A DNA stretch of 64,000 bases from Pseudohoeflea sp964511625. Its GTDB lineage: Bacteria > Pseudomonadota > Alphaproteobacteria > Rhizobiales > Rhizobiaceae. The notes beneath the pieces are model-generated. The model had not been told where the DNA came from. It did not search any database and saw nothing but the letters and a program-made list of their open reading frames with translations. A program made the position numbers and the translations under genes. Location: assembly GCA_964511625.1 (NCBI GenBank), contig CAZEJG010000002.1, positions 62,001 through 126,000 on the forward strand, read 5' to 3'. Positions 8,694-17,178 of this stretch are shown here, piece after piece (positions within the stretch are counted from its first letter, which is position 1; every line of letters starts with the position of its first letter).

Positions 8694-8708
8694 TATAGGA
8701 TATAGGAT
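8694..8708. promoter_or_regulatory. Tandem TATAGGA repeat in the GntR/operon intergenic region
   Basis: Two adjacent copies of TATAGGA (8694-8700 and 8701-8707) lie in the short gap between the divergent Ldh2-type operon and the GntR gene. Their position, 16 bases upstream of the operon start, would suit an operator for the neighbouring regulator. No inverted symmetry typical of FadR/FCD sites is obvious, so the role is uncertain. Confidence 0.3.
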
Positions 8709-8761
8709 TGCATTGGCCCGAGCATCGTGCTAGCCATTCGTCGTGTCAAGAGGCAATGCAG

Positions 8762-9481
8762 ATGCAGTATCCAACGTCAGACAAAACCGGCACCGCGGCA
8801 GGCGGAGCGACAGGCACCTCCGGTGGCAGCTTCATCCACCGCAGCAACAGCCTTGCGGGTGACGTCTACGAGGCGATCTTCCAGCAACTGATGTCGCTCA
8901 AGATCGCGCCCGGCGCCCGGATCACGGTCGACAGTCTGGTCAAGGAATTCGCGGTCTCGCACACGCCGATCCGCGAGGCGCTCGGACGGCTGGAAGGCGA
9001 GGGGCTTGTCGAGAAGACCCATCTTGTCGGCTACCGCGCCGCGCCGCAGATCACCCGCCGGCGGTTCGACGAACTCTACGAATTGCGTCTGCTTCTGGAA
9101 CCGGACGGGGCGGCCAAGGCGGCCGCGAACATGGACGAGGCAAAGCTTCTGCAGTTGCAGGAGGCCGCGGGCGTGATGGCGCGGGGCGAGGGGCGCGACG
9201 AACGTCTGCGCTACTCCACCTTCGCGCGCCAGGACGCCATCTTCCATGACCGGATCATGGAGTTCGCCGGCAATGAGCTGATCCGGCAGACGCTGACGTT
9301 TCAGCACACGCACTTCCACATCTTCCGTCTCATGTTCCATTCGCGGGTGACCGAGGAGGCGCTCAACGAACATGACGACCTGCTGGCGGCTTTTTCGACC
9401 GCCGATCCGGCCGCAGCCGAAAAGGCGATGCGCGTGCACATCGAGTGCTCACGCGACCGCCTGCTTCTTGCGTTCGACTGA
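8762..9481 (+). CDS. GntR-family transcriptional regulator (FadR subfamily, FCD domain)
   Basis: This is a roughly 239-residue repressor-type regulator. A winged helix-turn-helix spans about residues 30-100 (GDVYEAIFQQLMSLKIAPG, then FAVSHTPIREALGRLEGEGLV), followed by an all-helical FCD ligand domain containing the metal-binding His and Asp residues in DAIFHDRIM and HTHFHIFRLMFHS. I start it at ATG 8762, eight bases behind AAGAGG; ATG 8756 is too close to that site. It is divergent from the Ldh2/alcohol dehydrogenase/aldehyde dehydrogenase/hydrolase operon and probably controls it in response to a small acid intermediate. Confidence 0.9.
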   Translation: MQYPTSDKTGTAAGGATGTSGGSFIHRSNSLAGDVYEAIFQQLMSLKIAPGARITVDSLVKEFAVSHTPIREALGRLEGEGLVEKTHLVGYRAAPQITRRRFDELYELRLLLEPDGAAKAAANMDEAKLLQLQEAAGVMARGEGRDERLRYSTFARQDAIFHDRIMEFAGNELIRQTLTFQHTHFHIFRLMFHSRVTEEALNEHDDLLAAFSTADPAAAEKAMRVHIECSRDRLLLAFD

Positions 9482-9622
9482 GGCCCGTGATGATCATCTG
9501 GACGGGATGGAGACCAGACGCGCGCCGGGAGGACATCGTTCCGGGGCAGTAATTACCTTGCAGTTTCAATCGCTAGCGGTCGGGCGCCTGCCTGACGCGG
9601 ACATTCAAGAGGAGGAGAAAGA

Positions 9623-10216
9623 ATGGCTGGCAAGAAAATCCTGATGCTCACCGGTGAGTTCACCGAGGAGTACGAAATCTTCGTCTACGAGCAGGCCATG
9701 GAGGCCGTGGGCCACACCGTTCACGTGGTCTGCCCGGACAAGAAGGCGGGCGATGTGATCAAGACGTCGCTGCACGATTTCGAGGGTGACCAGACCTACA
9801 CCGAGAAGATGGGCCACTACGCCCTCATCAACAAGACGTTCTCGGACGCGGAGAAGGAACTCGATTCCTATCACGCGGTCTATTGCGCCGGCGGCCGCGG
9901 CCCCGAATATATCCGCACCGACAAGCGCGTGCAGGCGATCGTCCGGCACTTCCACGAAAAGGAAAAGCCGATCTTCACCATCTGCCATGGCGTGCAGATC
10001 CTGGTCGCGGTGGACGGGGTGGTGCGCGGCAAGAAAGTTGGAGCCCTCGGCGCCTGCGAGCCGGAAGTTCGCCTGGCCGGCGGCACCTATATAGACCTGT
10101 CGCCGACGGAAGCCTATGTCGACGGCACGATGGTCTCCGCCAAGGGCTGGACGGCGCTCGCCGCCTTCATCCGCGAGTGCCTGAAGGTGCTCGGCACGGA
10201 GATCAAGCACAACTGA
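9623..10216 (+). CDS. DJ-1/PfpI family protein
   Basis: This 197-residue class I glutamine-amidotransferase-like protein has the nucleophile elbow FTICHGVQ with Cys121-His122 and the conserved early acidic residue in LTGEFTEEYE. The segment CAGGRGPEYIRTD is characteristic of the PfpI/YhbO branch, whose members are linked to protein deglycation and stress survival. The exact activity cannot be assigned. It is preceded by a very strong ribosome site (GAGGAGGAG) and followed by a clear terminator, so it is a monocistronic gene. Confidence 0.9.
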   Translation: MAGKKILMLTGEFTEEYEIFVYEQAMEAVGHTVHVVCPDKKAGDVIKTSLHDFEGDQTYTEKMGHYALINKTFSDAEKELDSYHAVYCAGGRGPEYIRTDKRVQAIVRHFHEKEKPIFTICHGVQILVAVDGVVRGKKVGALGACEPEVRLAGGTYIDLSPTEAYVDGTMVSAKGWTALAAFIRECLKVLGTEIKHN

Positions 10217-10238
10217 CCGGTCGGCTCGATCTGAAAAG

Positions 10239-10272
10239 AAAGGCCCGGTGGAGCGATCCGCCGGGCCTTTTC
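10239..10272 (+). terminator. Rho-independent terminator after the PfpI gene
   Basis: A perfect 10-bp stem (AAAGGCCCGG at 10239-10248 with CCGGGCCTTT at 10261-10270) ends in TTTT, 22 bases after the PfpI stop. It may also serve the convergent polyphosphate kinase gene, since the left arm starts with an A-run. Confidence 0.85.
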
Positions 10273-10282
10273 GTTTACACGC

Positions 10283-11203
10283 TCAGTACTTGTCTGGGAC
10301 GTAGAGTTCGGAGGGCAGGATGCGCCGCTCGTAGTCGGGATTGAACACGCGCTCGGGCAGCTCGATCGGTTCGTCGGGAATTTCCTCGTAGGGAAAGAGC
10401 GAGAGAAGGTGGTCGATGCAGTTGAGCCGCGCCCGCTTCTTGTCGTTGCCTTCAACGATGTACCAGGGCGCTTCGGGCATGTTGGTGCGCTCGAACATCT
10501 CTTCCTTGGCCTTGGTATAGTCTTCCCAGCGCACACGCGACTCGAGATCCATGGGCGAGAGTTTCCACTGTTTGAGCGGATCGTGGACCCGCATGAGGAA
10601 GCGAAGTTGCTGCTCCTCGTCGGTGATCGAGAACCAGTATTTGACCAGCAGGATACCGTCGCGGGCGAGCATGCGCTCGAACTCCGGGACGTCCTTGAAG
10701 AACTGCTCGACTTCGTCCTCGGTCGCAAAACCCATGACCCGCTCGACGCCGGCGCGGTTGTACCAGGAGCGGTCGAATAGGACGATCTCCCCGCCCGCCG
10801 GCAGGTGCGGAACGTAGCGCTGGAAATACCATTGGGTCTTTTCGCGGTCGGAGGGCGCGGGGAGCGCCACGACGCGGACGACGCGCGGATTGAGCCGCTG
10901 GGTGATACGCTTGATGACACCGCCCTTGCCGGCGGCGTCCCGGCCTTCGAAGAGAACGACGACGCGCTTCTTGTGATGGACCACCCAGTCCTGAAGCTTG
11001 ATCAGTTCGGCCTGGAGTTTGAGAAGCGCCTTGAAATAATCGCGGCGCGGCATGCTCTTGCCATGGGCGCGATCATAGATCTTCCTGATTTCCATCGACA
11101 GGATGGCGTCCTCGAGTTCGATCTCGTAGTCCTCGTCGAGTGTGTCCTCGAGTTCGATCTCAAGCCAGTCTTTCGCATGCGGGTGATGCTCCGACTCGTC
11201 CAT
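10283..11203 (-). CDS. ppk2: Polyphosphate kinase 2 (PPK2 class I)
   Basis: This 306-residue cytoplasmic kinase transfers phosphate between polyphosphate and nucleoside diphosphates, mostly making GTP or ATP. The Walker A segment FEGRDAAGKGG is at about 85-95, Walker B LFDRSWYNRAGVE at about 142-154, and the lid-region motif SDREKTQWYFQRY lies between them. I choose the ATG at 11203, behind AAGGAGACAGAG, rather than 11254. The acidic N-terminal 40 residues are typical of rhizobial PPK2. It lies 98 bases behind a MraY-like gene on the same strand, close to a Pho-box gene, which fits phosphate metabolism. Confidence 0.93.
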   Translation of the reverse strand: MDESEHHPHAKDWLEIELEDTLDEDYEIELEDAILSMEIRKIYDRAHGKSMPRRDYFKALLKLQAELIKLQDWVVHHKKRVVVLFEGRDAAGKGGVIKRITQRLNPRVVRVVALPAPSDREKTQWYFQRYVPHLPAGGEIVLFDRSWYNRAGVERVMGFATEDEVEQFFKDVPEFERMLARDGILLVKYWFSITDEEQQLRFLMRVHDPLKQWKLSPMDLESRVRWEDYTKAKEEMFERTNMPEAPWYIVEGNDKKRARLNCIDHLLSLFPYEEIPDEPIELPERVFNPDYERRILPSELYVPDKY

Positions 11204-11301
11204 CCTCTGTCTCCTTGTCAGCCGATTCTCCGACCTCGATAGTATGCCGTCCATTACGCTTTTGTGACAAAGCGCAGCATCGCGCCGGAATGCGGCCGGT
11301 G

Positions 11302-12348
11302 TCAGCGCACCTTGAGCAGGATCGAGACGAGGGTCAGCGTGACCGCCATGTGGACCATGGCAAAGCGCGCTAGTACCTGGCTGTTGGACCAGTGGTAGTT
11401 CTTGCGCACATGGTCGTGCAGCGGGAAGCGGATGCCGGAAAACAGGCTGAGCTTGAAGAAGCGCAGCATGGCAACCTTGAAGAGCCCGGTGGCGCCGTTG
11501 GCCAGGATGAGGCCGGCGCAGACAATGATGAGGAACGGGTTGCCGCTCACCATCACCAAGATGCCGATCAGGAGCCCGATCGGCCGGGATCCGGCGTCGC
11601 CCATCATCACGGTCGAGGGCGGCACGTTATACCATAGGTAGCCCGCCAGGCAGCCGCAGGTGATGGCGCAGATGATCGCCCATTTGTAGCCGTCCGCGTC
11701 GAAGGGCAGCAGCAGGTAGCGCGACATCTCGATATGGCCGATGGCCATGTAGAAAAGCAGGCCGAGTACCGCGATCGAGATCAGCGCCAGCGTGCCGGAG
11801 AGGCCGTCGACGCCGTCCGAGCAGTTGAGCGCGTTGATCGAGAACCAGATGATGCCGACGGCCACGGGAATGTGGATCCACGCCGGAACAACGAGGATCT
11901 CGGCTGTGAACGGCAGCCAGACCTCGGCGGAATGGAAGCCGAAGATGATGATGGCGGCGAGCACGGCGAGGATCAGGTCGCACAGGCCGAGCGTGAGTTC
12001 GCTCAGGCCGCCCGACTTGTCGTCGATATAGCCGAGGATCGAGGCGGCGAGGATCAGCAGCATCGAGGCATAGATGCGGAAGTCGAACGGCACGAACAGG
12101 AATGCGGCGACCACGATGATGCTGATCATGATGATGCCGGCTGCGATCGGCTTGCCGACGCTGGCGGCCGAATCGACCGCATGGGCCCGGCCGCGATCGG
12201 TCGGCAGATACTTCCACAGGGTGGGGATCAGGATCATGGCGCCCAGGGCCGAAACCAGCGTGCCGATCGCCGCGAGCAGGAAAGAGGACGTGAGAAGCCG
12301 AAGCGGGCCCCATGTGGGGGCGAGATAGGCGGCGATATCGCTGATCAT
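11302..12348 (-). CDS. MraY/WecA-type polyprenyl-phosphate phosphosugar transferase paralogue
   Basis: This 348-residue protein has about ten membrane helices and the motif order of the MraY/WecA superfamily: YIDDK with Asp109-Asp110, NALNCSDGVDGLSG, MMGDAGSRPIG with Asp251, and PLHDHVRKN at about 309-317. MraY proper carries PLHHH, so the middle His is replaced by Asp312; WecA-type enzymes have a different His motif. No other cell-wall or mur genes are nearby, so this is unlikely to be the housekeeping lipid I synthase. The substrate is unknown. It is divergent from the Pho-box phytase-like gene and upstream of ppk2. Confidence 0.8.
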   Translation of the reverse strand: MISDIAAYLAPTWGPLRLLTSSFLLAAIGTLVSALGAMILIPTLWKYLPTDRGRAHAVDSAASVGKPIAAGIIMISIIVVAAFLFVPFDFRIYASMLLILAASILGYIDDKSGGLSELTLGLCDLILAVLAAIIIFGFHSAEVWLPFTAEILVVPAWIHIPVAVGIIWFSINALNCSDGVDGLSGTLALISIAVLGLLFYMAIGHIEMSRYLLLPFDADGYKWAIICAITCGCLAGYLWYNVPPSTVMMGDAGSRPIGLLIGILVMVSGNPFLIIVCAGLILANGATGLFKVAMLRFFKLSLFSGIRFPLHDHVRKNYHWSNSQVLARFAMVHMAVTLTLVSILLKVR

Positions 12349-12482
12349 TTCGGATGGTTCCCCGATGTGTCGGCTGTGCTCTTAGCCGGTCATGGCCGCG
12401 ATTGAAAGCGCCCCCAAGGGTGAAAATGAGGCGAAACCCCAGCGAATGCGGCCTTTCGGGTTATCCACCGGGGGGACGCAGA

Positions 12483-12500
12483 CCGTCATGTGACTGACAT
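12483..12500 (+). promoter_or_regulatory. Pho box (PhoB binding site) upstream of the phytase-like gene
   Basis: CCGTCAT-GTGA-CTGACAT matches the PhoB direct-repeat consensus (CTGTCAT, 4-base spacer, CTGTCAT/C) at 12 of 14 repeat positions with the exact 11-base period. It lies 48 bases before the ATG at 12548, the usual place for a Pho box that replaces the -35 element. The downstream protein has a phytase-like domain, which makes phosphate control credible. Confidence 0.65.
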
Positions 12501-12547
12501 GGAAATGGACCATGTAGCTCCGGTTATCCCAACACGGAGCCCCGAAT

Positions 12548-14746
12548 ATGACCAAGCGCGCATCTTTTGCAGCCGTCACCGCCGTCCTCTTGGCAGCCAC
12601 CGCAATGACCGCTTCGGCAGAACCGGTGTTCAACCGTATTGCCTCCTTTCCGGTCGCATCGAACCTGCCGACCGACAAGGACCAGGCAACCGAGACGTCC
12701 TCGGAAATCATCGCGGCGAGCGAGGACGGCATGACGCTCGTCTATACCGACAGCCCGCTCGGCGCGATCGGCTTCGTCGACATCAGCGATCCGAAGATGC
12801 CGAAGGCCGGCGGCGCCGTCATGGTCGACGGTGAACCGACCTCGGTCACGGTCAAAGGCGACAAGGCTTTTGCTGCGGTCAACACGTCGGAAGACTACGT
12901 TAACACCAGCGGCCAGCTTCTGACCATCGACATGAAGAGCCAGAAGGTTGAAGCCAGCTGCGATCTCGGCGGTCAGCCCGATTCCATCGCCGCAGCGCCG
13001 GACGGTTCGTTCGTGACAGTCGCGATCGAGAACGAGCGGGACGAGGAACTCAATGACGGCGTCCTCCCGCAGATGCCGGCCGGCGATCTCGTCATCGTGC
13101 CGCTGGCCGACGGCGCGGTCGATTGCGGCGCCATCAAGCATGTGGATGTGACCGGTCTCGCGGAAATCGCGCCCGAAGATCCCGAGCCCGAATTCGTCGA
13201 CGTCAACGCCAAGGGTGAAATCGCGCTGACCCTGCAGGAAAACAACCACATCGTCATCGTCGACGGCAAGAGTGGCGAAATCCTCTCGCACTTCTCCGCG
13301 GGTACGGTCGATCTGGACGGCGTCGACATCGAGAAGGACGGCAAGCTCGACTTCAGCGGCTCTCTCAAGGGCGTCAAGCGCGAGCCGGACACAGTCAAGT
13401 GGGTCGACGACAACCGTCTGGTCATCGCTGACGAGGGCGACTACCAGGGCGGCTCGCGCGGCTTCACGATCTTCAACAAGGACGGTTCGCTCTCCTACGA
13501 GTCCGGCCCGAGCTTCGAGCACGAGATCGTCCGTCTCGGCATGTTCCCGGACAAGCGCGCCGGCAAGAAGGGCGTGGAGCCTGAGGGGCTGGCGGTTTCG
13601 AAGTTCGGCGACGACACCTTGATCTTCGTTCTCTCCGAGCGGGCCTCGGCCATGGGCGTCTACAAGGATACGGGTGCTGAGCCGGAACTGCTGCAGATGC
13701 TGCCGTCGGGCATCGCTCCGGAATCCGCGGTTGCTATCCCGAGCCGCAACCTGATTGCCACTGCCAACGAGGCCGACCTCGTCGAGGACGGCGCCGCGCG
13801 TTCGCATGTCATGCTCTACGAGTTGGCTGAAGGCAAAAAGGCTTTCCCGCAGATCGTTTCGGCAGACAAGGACGGTCATCCGATCGGCTGGGGGGCGATG
13901 TCGGGTCTGACCGCGGACCCCGAAGTGCCGGGCAAGCTCTACGCGATCAACGATTCCTTCTACTCCAAGCAGCCCTCGATCTTCGTCATCGACGCGACGC
14001 AGTCGCCGGCGGTGATCGAAGACGTCATCCGCATCACCAAGGATGGCGAGCCGATGGCCGGCCGCGACCAGGAGGGCATAACCGTCGACGGCGCCGGCGG
14101 TTTCTGGATCGCCAATGAAGGCAATCCGGAAAAGGAGCGCTACCACGCGATCTATCATGTGGACGGAAAGGGCGCGCTCATTGAGGAAATCGCCATCCCC
14201 GAGGACCTCAATGTCAACCAGGTGCGCTTCGGCTTCGAAGGCATCACCCGGGTCGGCGAGGGTGACGACACCACGCTCTGGATGGCCGTCCAGCGCGAAT
14301 GGAAGGACGACGCCAAGGGTTTCGTGAAGCTCGTCTCCTACAAGCCGTCGTCGAAGGAATGGGGCGCGGTCTCCTATCCGCTGGACAAGGGCGAGACCGG
14401 CTGGGTCGGCCTGTCCGAAATCGTCGCCCATGACGGCGCGGTCTATATCGTCGAGCGCGACAACCAGATCGGTACGGCGGCGAAGATCAAGAAGGTGTAC
14501 AAGGTGTCGCTCGATCAGCTCCAGCCGGCGCCGCTCGGTAGCGACCTGCCGGTCGTCAAGAAGGAACTGGTTCACGACTTCCTGCCGGACCTGGCATCGC
14601 TGACCAACGGCTACGTGGTCGACAAGCTCGAAGGCTTTGCCTTCGACGCCAATGGCGATGCCTGGGCGATCACCGACAATGACGGTGTCGACGATTCCTC
14701 CGGCGAGACGCTGTTCTGGAAAGTCGACATGACGGCAACCAACTGA
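12548..14746 (+). CDS. Secreted protein with esterase/phytase-like (beta-propeller) domain
   Basis: This 732-residue exported protein has a Sec signal peptide (MTKRASFAAVTAVLLAATAMTASA). The first half reads like a YVTN/beta-propeller (repeated strands such as PTSVTVKGDKAFAAVNTSEDY and PDSIAAAPDGSFVTVAIENERDEE), resembling choice-of-anchor-I proteins. The second half (about residues 430-725) matches the 'esterase-like activity of phytase' type: GMSGLTADPEVPGKLYAINDSFY, RDQEGITVDGAGGFWIANEG and KLEGFAFDANGDAWAITDNDGVDD. It probably acts on phosphoesters in the periplasm or outside the cell. The true phytase active-site motifs RHG and HD are absent, as expected for this fold. An upstream Pho box suggests induction by phosphate starvation. 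Confidence 0.85.
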   Translation: MTKRASFAAVTAVLLAATAMTASAEPVFNRIASFPVASNLPTDKDQATETSSEIIAASEDGMTLVYTDSPLGAIGFVDISDPKMPKAGGAVMVDGEPTSVTVKGDKAFAAVNTSEDYVNTSGQLLTIDMKSQKVEASCDLGGQPDSIAAAPDGSFVTVAIENERDEELNDGVLPQMPAGDLVIVPLADGAVDCGAIKHVDVTGLAEIAPEDPEPEFVDVNAKGEIALTLQENNHIVIVDGKSGEILSHFSAGTVDLDGVDIEKDGKLDFSGSLKGVKREPDTVKWVDDNRLVIADEGDYQGGSRGFTIFNKDGSLSYESGPSFEHEIVRLGMFPDKRAGKKGVEPEGLAVSKFGDDTLIFVLSERASAMGVYKDTGAEPELLQMLPSGIAPESAVAIPSRNLIATANEADLVEDGAARSHVMLYELAEGKKAFPQIVSADKDGHPIGWGAMSGLTADPEVPGKLYAINDSFYSKQPSIFVIDATQSPAVIEDVIRITKDGEPMAGRDQEGITVDGAGGFWIANEGNPEKERYHAIYHVDGKGALIEEIAIPEDLNVNQVRFGFEGITRVGEGDDTTLWMAVQREWKDDAKGFVKLVSYKPSSKEWGAVSYPLDKGETGWVGLSEIVAHDGAVYIVERDNQIGTAAKIKKVYKVSLDQLQPAPLGSDLPVVKKELVHDFLPDLASLTNGYVVDKLEGFAFDANGDAWAITDNDGVDDSSGETLFWKVDMTATN

Positions 14747-14769
14747 GCCACACGCGGCCCATCGACGAG

Positions 14770-14799
14770 CCCGGCGGAAAACCGCCGGGTTCTTTGTTT
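14770..14799 (+). terminator. Rho-independent terminator of the phytase-like gene
   Basis: An 8-bp perfect stem (CCCGGCGG/CCGCCGGG) with an AAAA loop is followed by TTCTTTGTTT, 24 bases after the stop codon. Confidence 0.85.
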
Positions 14800-14900
14800 C
14801 AGGCGAAAAACACCCTGAGAAATCCCGGTAAATCGGCCGTGACGTGATTAACGTTTGCTAAAGCGGCAGGTGGATATACTCGGCCCCGTAGTATTGCGTC

Positions 14901-15617
14901 ATGGGTGTATCGAGTATGGCTGCCGCCAAGCGCAGATTGTTTTCCGCGTTCCATTTTTCCAGGAAGCTGGCGCTGATCACCGGCGGCTTTCTGGTGCTTC
15001 TGGGCGCTTCGGGAACAGCCGCGCTTCTGTTCAACGGCTCCTTCCCGTTTTCCGAACCCGAGACCGAGGATGCCGCCGGCGGCTCCTGCAAGACGGTCTA
15101 TACCGCGAAGTTTCTGCGCGACGGCGAGAAGCGTCTGACCGCGATCATTCGAGCCAATGACGAGAAGCCCGACCACCGGGTCGAGACCGGCGTGCGGATC
15201 GCCCGCTTCCTTTCAGAAACCGATAAGCCCGATCTCGTCACCGTACAGCTTGCCGACATGCACGGGCCTGAAAGCCGCGTCGATCTGCGCGGCCCGATGA
15301 TCGGCACCGAAATCGTCTACGCCCCCAACCCCAATCGCTCGCGGGCCACGAACCAGGTCTGGGAAGTCCGCTATATCGACGCGGAGCCCTCCGAGCTTGG
15401 CTATTACTTCGGTCCGAAGAAGTCCCTCGGCGAGACCGAGGTCGAGGCCCTGTTGCATGATGCCGCGCCGTTCACCGGTTGCGACGGCGATATCGTGGAG
15501 ACGGCCTCGGCCGAAGGCGGACACGGCGAAGCAGCGTCCGGCCATGGCGAGGAAGCCTCCGGCCACGGCGAAGAGGCCCCCAAGGCCGAAGGTCACGGCG
15601 AATCCTCGGGTCACTGA
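14901..15617 (+). CDS. Membrane-anchored protein of unknown function with His/Gly/Glu-rich tail
   Basis: I do not recognise this 238-residue protein. A basic N-terminus (AAAKRRLFSAFHFSRK) leads into one membrane helix at about residues 26-47, so the bulk is likely periplasmic. The middle part (about 60-195) has mixed alpha/beta character and three Cys residues. The last 35 residues are low-complexity, with repeated GHGEEASGHGEE units containing six His that could bind metal. The start could be 14901 or 14916; neither has a good ribosome site. It is convergent with lysS and stands alone. Confidence 0.65.
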   Translation: MGVSSMAAAKRRLFSAFHFSRKLALITGGFLVLLGASGTAALLFNGSFPFSEPETEDAAGGSCKTVYTAKFLRDGEKRLTAIIRANDEKPDHRVETGVRIARFLSETDKPDLVTVQLADMHGPESRVDLRGPMIGTEIVYAPNPNRSRATNQVWEVRYIDAEPSELGYYFGPKKSLGETEVEALLHDAAPFTGCDGDIVETASAEGGHGEAASGHGEEASGHGEEAPKAEGHGESSGH

Positions 15618-15647
15618 CCCTTCAGAGTCTTCTGAACAACGACCCCT

Positions 15648-17147
15648 CTACTCGGTGCGCGACTTGCGCGCCGGGAAGAGGATGACGTCACGGATCGACG
15701 GCGCGTTGGTGAGCAGCATGGTCAGCCGGTCGACGCCGATGCCGAGACCGCCAGCCGGCGGCATGCCCTGATCGATCGCTTCGAGGAATTCCTCGTCGAG
15801 CTGCTTGGTCGTCTCGCCGCGGGCATGGGCCTGCTCGAGCTGCTCGACCATGCGGGCGCGCTGTTCTTCCGGGTCGTTCAGCTCGGAGAAGGCGTTGCCC
15901 AGTTCCCAGGTATTGCAATAGGTCTCGAAGCGTTCGACCAGACGTGGCTCGCCCGGCACTTCCTTGGCGAAGGGCGAGATGTCCTTGGGGAAATGCGTGA
16001 CGTGGGCCGGCTGAATGAGCGTGGATTCCACCTTTTCTTCAAAGATGAAAGCCAGGCATTCGCCCCAGGTCCAGTCGTCCTCGACTTCGGTGAAGCCGGC
16101 GGCCTTCGTCGCGGCGCGGGCTTCCTCGTCGGTGGTCATGGCAAGGAAATCGATGCCGGTCACTTCCTTCACTGCATCGGGCATCGGTACCCGGCGGAAC
16201 GGGCCCTTGAAGGAAATTTCCTTGTCGCCATAGACGAACTCTGTGGAGCCGTGGATCGAGAGCGCCAGCGTCTCGAACATCCGCTCGACGAGGTTCATGA
16301 TGTCCTCGTAGTCCGCATAGGCCCAGTAGCATTCGAGCATGGTGAACTCGGGATTGTGCCGGGTCGACACGCCCTCGTTGCGGAAGTTGCGGTTGATCTC
16401 GAAGACCTTGTCGGTCAGGCCGGACACCAGCGTGCGCTTCAGGAACAGCTCCGGCGCGATGCGCAGATACATGTCCAGCTTGAGCGTGTTGTGGTGGGTG
16501 CGGAACGGGTCCGCCGTCGCCCCGCCATAGACCGAATGCAGCATCGGCGTTTCGACTTCCATGAAGCCGTCGTCTTCCATGAATCGGCGAATGCCGGAGA
16601 CGATCTTCGAACGCTGCTGGAAGCGGAGCTTGGAATCCTCGTTGGCGATGATGTCGAGATGGCGCTTGCGGTAACGCTGCTCGATGTCGGCGAGCCCGTG
16701 CCACTTCTCGGGCATAGGCAGCAGCGACTTGGTCAGCATGGTGATCTCATGGGCGTTGACCGTCAGCTCGCCGCGCTTGGTGCGGCGGACCATGCCGGTC
16801 ACGCCGATGATGTCGCCCAGATCGAGGAAGGGCAGCAGCTCGCGGGTCGCTTCGCTGGCATAGTCCTTGTGGGTGAAGATCTGGATCTTCCCCGAGGCGT
16901 CGTGCAGATCCATGAACATGCCGGAATTGCGCGACGAGTAGATGCGGCCGGCGACGGTGACGATGTCACCGGTCTCGGTATCGGGCTCGATGTCGGCGTA
17001 TTTCTCGGCCAATTCCTGGTTGGTGATCGTCCGGTGGAAATGCGCCGGATAGACGGTGTCGAGCTTCTCGCGCAGTTGCGCCAGCTTCTGGGCGCGCACT
17101 TCGGTGGCGTTGGAGGAGAGGCCGGTTTCCTGGTCATTGTCGGTCAT
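15648..17147 (-). CDS. lysS: Lysyl-tRNA synthetase, class II
   Basis: This 499-residue enzyme charges tRNA-Lys. An OB-fold anticodon-binding domain covers about residues 60-150 (VAGRIYSSRNSGMFMDLHDASG), followed by the class II catalytic core with motif 2 (FEINRNFRNEGVSTRHNPEFTM, seen in parts) and motif 3 (GLGIGVDRLTMLLT) near the C-terminus. Full length and intact. It lies just downstream of gltX on the same strand (31-base gap), so the two synthetase genes may be co-transcribed. Confidence 0.97.
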   Translation of the reverse strand: MTDNDQETGLSSNATEVRAQKLAQLREKLDTVYPAHFHRTITNQELAEKYADIEPDTETGDIVTVAGRIYSSRNSGMFMDLHDASGKIQIFTHKDYASEATRELLPFLDLGDIIGVTGMVRRTKRGELTVNAHEITMLTKSLLPMPEKWHGLADIEQRYRKRHLDIIANEDSKLRFQQRSKIVSGIRRFMEDDGFMEVETPMLHSVYGGATADPFRTHHNTLKLDMYLRIAPELFLKRTLVSGLTDKVFEINRNFRNEGVSTRHNPEFTMLECYWAYADYEDIMNLVERMFETLALSIHGSTEFVYGDKEISFKGPFRRVPMPDAVKEVTGIDFLAMTTDEEARAATKAAGFTEVEDDWTWGECLAFIFEEKVESTLIQPAHVTHFPKDISPFAKEVPGEPRLVERFETYCNTWELGNAFSELNDPEEQRARMVEQLEQAHARGETTKQLDEEFLEAIDQGMPPAGGLGIGVDRLTMLLTNAPSIRDVILFPARKSRTE

Positions 17148-17178
17148 GGTCGTTTGGTTCCGGTCTTTGAATTCGGGG

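Noticed and set aside
12461..12469. DnaA-box-like TTATCCACC
   Set aside because: It is a single imperfect copy without clustering or AT-rich unwinding sequence, so it gives no evidence for an origin.
15621..15636. TTCAGA-GTCT-TCTGAA hairpin between the convergent His-tail gene and lysS
   Set aside because: The stem is only six weak pairs with no T-run, so it is insufficient to call a terminator.
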